From Petroclostridium xylanilyticum (lineage in GTDB: Bacteria > Bacillota > Clostridia > SK-Y3), in contig NZ_NPML01000019.1 in NCBI RefSeq assembly GCF_002252565.1, forward strand, positions 372,001-436,000: a stretch of 64,000 nt of DNA, in the 5' to 3' direction. Below the pieces are notes generated by a model, which made no database searches, had not been told where the DNA came from, and was given only the letters and a program-made list of their open reading frames with translations. The translations under genes and the position numbers were made by a program. Below are positions 60,376-64,000 of the stretch, in pieces (position 1 is the stretch's first letter; the number at the start of each line of letters is the position of its first letter).

Positions 60376-63060
60376 TTAATTTACAGCACAAACCTCTTCA
60401 GTCTCCATCTGTTCTACTGCACGTACAATTCCCTTATTAATCTCCTCATACATCTGTATAACTTTAATTCCCCGCTGCTTTAGTTTTTTTATAGGTTCAT
60501 AGCCTGCTCTTAAAGCAAGTACTCCATTACAATCCTTAATTGTCCGGATGATTTTTTGAATCTTATCCTCATGTATATCGCAATCTTCTGTTCCTGTACA
60601 ATATTTATTTACGCTTCTCTTTTCTATAAATGTGATTTCACCGTTTCTATATTCATAAATATAGAATTCTTCTGCATGACCGAAATGCTGGTCAATAAGC
60701 ATTCCGCTTTTGGAAGCCACAGCAAACCTGTATTTATATTTTGCCGGTATCTCATTTTCCTTTTTTTGAGAAATACATCCTGATGCATTACAGGATTTGT
60801 TTCTAAAATGAATGGAACAATCATTTGCTAATGTGCCAATTGCATCAGCCCGGCACTGCCGGCAGTGGTACATCTGCTTTAAATCAACCTCGCATTTTTT
60901 CCTCATCTCATTTAATTCTATATTGCTTACCAAGGGCATGCTTTCAAAAACACTCCCCGGTGCCGGAATCATTTGCATGATGTTGGTCATAAATGCTCCG
61001 CATTCTTTTGCTTTCCTGACTACTTCCTGAATATGATGGTCATTGATTCCTTTGATCATAACAATATTAACCTTACATATAACCCCTCTGTCAGCTAGAT
61101 ATTTAAGCCCTGACAGTTGATTGTACCTTAGAATCCAAGCCGCTTCTTCACCTTCTAATCTATTTCCTAGATAGTCAACATATTTATATATTTTTGCACC
61201 AATTTTCGGGTCTACTGCGTTAATGGTAATGGTTACATGGGATACTCCCAATTGAATTAAATCATTAGCATAAAACGGCAGCATTAAACCATTAGTAGAT
61301 AAACAAAAAGTTATTTCCGGATCTATCTGTCTTATAAGCTCCAATGCCCTTTTGGTCTTGTCAAAATTGGCAAGAGCGTCTCCCGGTCCTGCAATTCCCA
61401 CTACTGTCAAGTTTTCCAGCTTACTTTTTACTTCAATAAATTTTTCAAGAGCCTGTTCCGGGGTTAATACTTCACTTGTTACCCCAGGTCTGCTTTCATT
61501 GGGGCAATCGTACTTTCGGCTGCAATAATTACAGCTGATGTTACACTTTGGAGCTACCGGGATATGCATTCTGGCACAATCATGTGATTCCTGATTGTAA
61601 CAGGGGTGAGTGGCAGTTTTCCCGTCATTACTCTTTATTTCAAGATCTGGTCTGACAACCTGTACCATGTTTCTCATTGTCCTTTCTTCCCCCTTTCCGC
61701 CATCCTTATAATATTTTTGGTACATACTCTTTCTATATTTCTTTTCTTTATCCTCTAAAAGAGTGTTTGTAATATCGTCCAGGAACCGCATAGACCCATC
61801 ATATCCTGTATTGACTTTCCTCTGGGCGCCTACCCGGTCATGTACAGGAAAGCCGATTCTAACCAAGCTGATTCCATCTTTTTCTTCAATCCATTTTCCA
61901 TCAGAATTTCCAATAAGAAGGTTAGCATGAAAAGCTTTTGCGTATTTCTGTATGGTTTCAAAGTCAGTATCATCCAGAATTAAACAGGGTTCTCCAACAC
62001 TGTCAAGGTCTTCTTTTAAATAACTGTTCAATAATTCACTTTTGGTTCCGGTTGCAATCAACAAAGGCTTGATTCCATTTTCACAACACAGCCGGGTTAC
62101 TGCATACACCTGTTCCGGTTCTCCAAATACAACTGCTCTGCCTTCCGCGTTATATTTATGGGAATCAATCATTCCGTCCAAGTATCTTCCTCTTTCTTCT
62201 TTTAACTGCTGTGGAATGGGTCTGCCGCAGATTTGTGAGATAAGGTTCATAAATTCGTCAGTGTTTCTTAATCCCATTGGGATTGAACATTTATACAATG
62301 GTACACCAAAGGTTTCTTCAAGATATTTACCAGGTGAATATCTGTCATCAATTGTAATACTCATTTCAATAGTCGCTATCGAACCTGCCATGCTTTCAAT
62401 GTCAGAAATCTTTGTCCCCCCTTCCGGTATTCTTCTGTATTCTTTTGAATAGGGTGCATCCAATGTTGTGGATATGTCCGGTAAAAGTATATATTCGATG
62501 TTGAAAAGCTTCAATATTTCTTTGATGTGTCTAATATCTGCCGGATTTAGATTGGCCGCAATGATGTTAATTTTATTATTCTTTGTAGTGTCTCTAGCAA
62601 TAGATTTTATAATCTCTTTGAGTGCACTATAATATCCTTCGAACTGGGTCCCACCGTATCCGGGTGTAGAAACGGGAATAACAGTTACATCGCGTATATT
62701 TTCCTGTTGCAGAAATTCTGTAACAATACGTGATATGTCTTCGCCTATTGTCTCCGCAAGACATGTGGTAGCAACGCCAATAATTTGCGGGTTGTAAAGC
62801 TTCATCACATTTTTAATGCCCTTTTTTAGATTTTCTGCTCCTCCATATACTGTCCCCTGCTCGGTAAGTGATGAAGAAGCAATATCAATAGGCTCATTGT
62901 AATGAGTGGCCATATGTCTTCTAATATATGTGCTGCAGCCCTGGGAACCGTGAAGAATCATCATACTGTTCTCTATTCCCTTAAAAGCCATTACCGCCCC
63001 CATAGGCATACACATTTTACATGGGTTTATATTAAGATTTACAAAATTTCGATTCTTCAT
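60376..63060 (-). CDS. nifN-B: NifN-NifB fusion protein with NifX-like tail
   Basis: 894 residues in three parts. Residues 1-440: NifN scaffold fold (NLNINPCKMCMPMGAVMAFKG, ILHGSQGCSTYIRRH). Residues about 460-745: NifB radical SAM enzyme with C506, C510, C513 in PKCNISCNYCSRKYDC and further cysteine motifs (HCRQCRADAIG). Residues about 775-890: a NifX/NafY-type domain with QHFGHAEEFYIYEY. It builds NifB-co and serves as half of the NifEN scaffold on which FeMo-co is assembled. NifN-NifB fusions are known in C. pasteurianum and relatives. It follows nifE with 15 nt between. Confidence 0.95.
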   Translation of the reverse strand: MKNRNFVNLNINPCKMCMPMGAVMAFKGIENSMMILHGSQGCSTYIRRHMATHYNEPIDIASSSLTEQGTVYGGAENLKKGIKNVMKLYNPQIIGVATTCLAETIGEDISRIVTEFLQQENIRDVTVIPVSTPGYGGTQFEGYYSALKEIIKSIARDTTKNNKINIIAANLNPADIRHIKEILKLFNIEYILLPDISTTLDAPYSKEYRRIPEGGTKISDIESMAGSIATIEMSITIDDRYSPGKYLEETFGVPLYKCSIPMGLRNTDEFMNLISQICGRPIPQQLKEERGRYLDGMIDSHKYNAEGRAVVFGEPEQVYAVTRLCCENGIKPLLIATGTKSELLNSYLKEDLDSVGEPCLILDDTDFETIQKYAKAFHANLLIGNSDGKWIEEKDGISLVRIGFPVHDRVGAQRKVNTGYDGSMRFLDDITNTLLEDKEKKYRKSMYQKYYKDGGKGEERTMRNMVQVVRPDLEIKSNDGKTATHPCYNQESHDCARMHIPVAPKCNISCNYCSRKYDCPNESRPGVTSEVLTPEQALEKFIEVKSKLENLTVVGIAGPGDALANFDKTKRALELIRQIDPEITFCLSTNGLMLPFYANDLIQLGVSHVTITINAVDPKIGAKIYKYVDYLGNRLEGEEAAWILRYNQLSGLKYLADRGVICKVNIVMIKGINDHHIQEVVRKAKECGAFMTNIMQMIPAPGSVFESMPLVSNIELNEMRKKCEVDLKQMYHCRQCRADAIGTLANDCSIHFRNKSCNASGCISQKKENEIPAKYKYRFAVASKSGMLIDQHFGHAEEFYIYEYRNGEITFIEKRSVNKYCTGTEDCDIHEDKIQKIIRTIKDCNGVLALRAGYEPIKKLKQRGIKVIQMYEEINKGIVRAVEQMETEEVCAVN

Positions 63061-63075
63061 TTTGATACCCCCGAT

Positions 63076-64000
63076 TTAATTGACAATTGAGATAAGTTTC
63101 CACACCGGGCTGTTGATTGTCAGATCAATCTCTTTGGCAAAATTCACTGCTCCCTCGAATCCGGCAAGAGGGTGCTTCCGTTCATGGTTATGGTCACAAA
63201 ATGCGATCCCCAATTTATATGCAAGCGGTCTTTCCTTGACACCTCCGACAAGGATATCCGCACCTTTTTCCAAAATAAATTTTTCCAATTCGTAGGGATT
63301 GGTATCATCTAAAATGACAGTACCAACATCCGATATATTTTTAATCATTTCATAGTCTTCTTCCTTCCCGGTCTGAGTTCCTACCATTACTGTCTTCATA
63401 CCGAGGTCATTAAACTGTTTAATGAGAGAAATGGCTTTAAATCCGCCACCTACATATATTGCAGCCTTTTTGCCTTTTAATCTGCTGCGGTAATAATTCA
63501 GTTTGGGCTGCACTGTCTGTTCCTGTTCATAAATAAATTGTCTTGTCTTTTGAATAATTTCCTTATTTCCTATTGCTTGTGCAATCCTCATTAATGAAAG
63601 TTTAGTATCCTCTATTCCAAAAAAACTGATTTTGATAAAAGGAATATCATAAAGTCGTTCCATCTGTTTGGCAAGATAAGTCATAGAACCCGCACATTGT
63701 ACAATATTTAATGTTGCTTTTGGTGCCTGCATAATTTCTTCACATGTTCCGTCTCCTGTAATTTTTGAAACAACCTTCAGACCGATTTGTTTGAGATAAT
63801 TGATGAGAATCCACATCTCACCTGCCAGATTAAAGTCTCCCAAAAAGTTGATGCCTTCTATCTTTTCGTCAGGTTTATTTTCTCCCATTAAGTTGATGAG
63901 TGCATGACACGCAGCTTTGTAACCCATAGATTTATTTCCTGCAAACCCCGGAGATTTTACAGGAATGACCCTGATATTGTATTTCCTTTCTGCTGCTTTG
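63076..64000 (-). CDS. nifE: NifE, FeMo-cofactor scaffold alpha subunit (5' part off the window)
   Basis: The leftward frame is open from the right edge to 63076, giving the C-terminal 308 residues. Visible features: VIPVKSPGFAGNKSMGYKAAC, NFLGDFNLAGEMWILINYL, the catalytic-pocket-like QCAGSMTYLAKQMERL and KKAAIYVGGGFKAISLI. It forms the NifEN complex with the N-terminal part of the fusion protein. nifH, nifD and nifK are expected upstream off the right edge. Confidence 0.93.
   Translation of the reverse strand, partial: KAAERKYNIRVIPVKSPGFAGNKSMGYKAACHALINLMGENKPDEKIEGINFLGDFNLAGEMWILINYLKQIGLKVVSKITGDGTCEEIMQAPKATLNIVQCAGSMTYLAKQMERLYDIPFIKISFFGIEDTKLSLMRIAQAIGNKEIIQKTRQFIYEQEQTVQPKLNYYRSRLKGKKAAIYVGGGFKAISLIKQFNDLGMKTVMVGTQTGKEEDYEMIKNISDVGTVILDDTNPYELEKFILEKGADILVGGVKERPLAYKLGIAFCDHNHERKHPLAGFEGAVNFAKEIDLTINSPVWKLISIVN

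Overview
The window reads as chromosomal DNA of a low-GC, endospore-forming, nitrogen-fixing anaerobe of the class Clostridia. The evidence is the AT-rich base composition with strong AGGAGG-type ribosome sites, CotF-like coat proteins, a NifN-NifB fusion with a split homocitrate synthase (the arrangement known from Clostridium pasteurianum), a membrane pyrophosphatase, lipoprotein solute-binding proteins, and YesMN-type regulation. The species cannot be fixed from the sequence alone. No rRNA or tRNA gene and no CRISPR array was seen.

Layout. 1-5.9 kb: the end of tex, then a GH1 beta-glucosidase and a GH4 alpha-galactosidase, each with an adjacent AraC regulator. 5.9-11.2 kb: rRNA modification genes, small unknowns and an EF-G paralogue. 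11.8-16.8 kb: an aromatic amino acid block (hisC-type aminotransferase, DAHP synthase, prephenate dehydrogenase, EPSP synthase). 16.8-31.0 kb: a sugar-acid/pectin-type catabolic region with two Gfo/Idh/MocA dehydrogenases, two TIM-barrel isomerases, an ABC importer without its own ATPase, a YesM/YesN pair, a GH4 enzyme with the CHEV motif of alpha-galacturonidases, and an AraC regulator. A REP-type tyrosine transposase element is inserted in it. 31.0-36.3 kb: a pyrophosphate-driven ion pump, then KDG kinase, KDPG aldolase and an IclR regulator with two KdgR-like operators. 36.3-40.3 kb: nested insertion sequences. These are an IS4-family element, a 281-bp non-autonomous IS1634-like element that inserted into its left end with a 66-bp target duplication, and a full IS1634-like element. 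40.4-45.2 kb: an amidohydrolase, thioredoxin reductase and a sulfonate/NMT1-type ABC importer.

45.3-55.1 kb: UbiX, UbiA, UbiD, a long-chain prenyl diphosphate synthase, an ApbE flavin transferase, two FMN-binding lipoproteins and a 5'-truncated NDH-2 with a DoxX-like tail. Together this resembles the flavin-based extracellular electron transfer (EET) locus of Listeria (dmkA, dmkB, fmnB, pplA, ndh2) and is the most unusual region of the window. 55.3-57.7 kb: bioB, bioY and two spore-coat-like genes. 57.8-64 kb: the tail of a nif cluster, transcribed leftward as nifE, nifN-B, a 2Fe-2S ferredoxin, a decayed modA, nifV-omega and nifV-alpha.

How the genes fit together: the GH4 CHEV enzyme, the importer and the KDG/KDPG enzymes form a plausible route from galacturonate-containing oligosaccharides to pyruvate and glyceraldehyde phosphate. 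The quinone and flavin genes would carry surplus electrons outward. Intergenic regions are rich in short palindromic repeats and MITE-like elements, several of them in two or more copies within the window.
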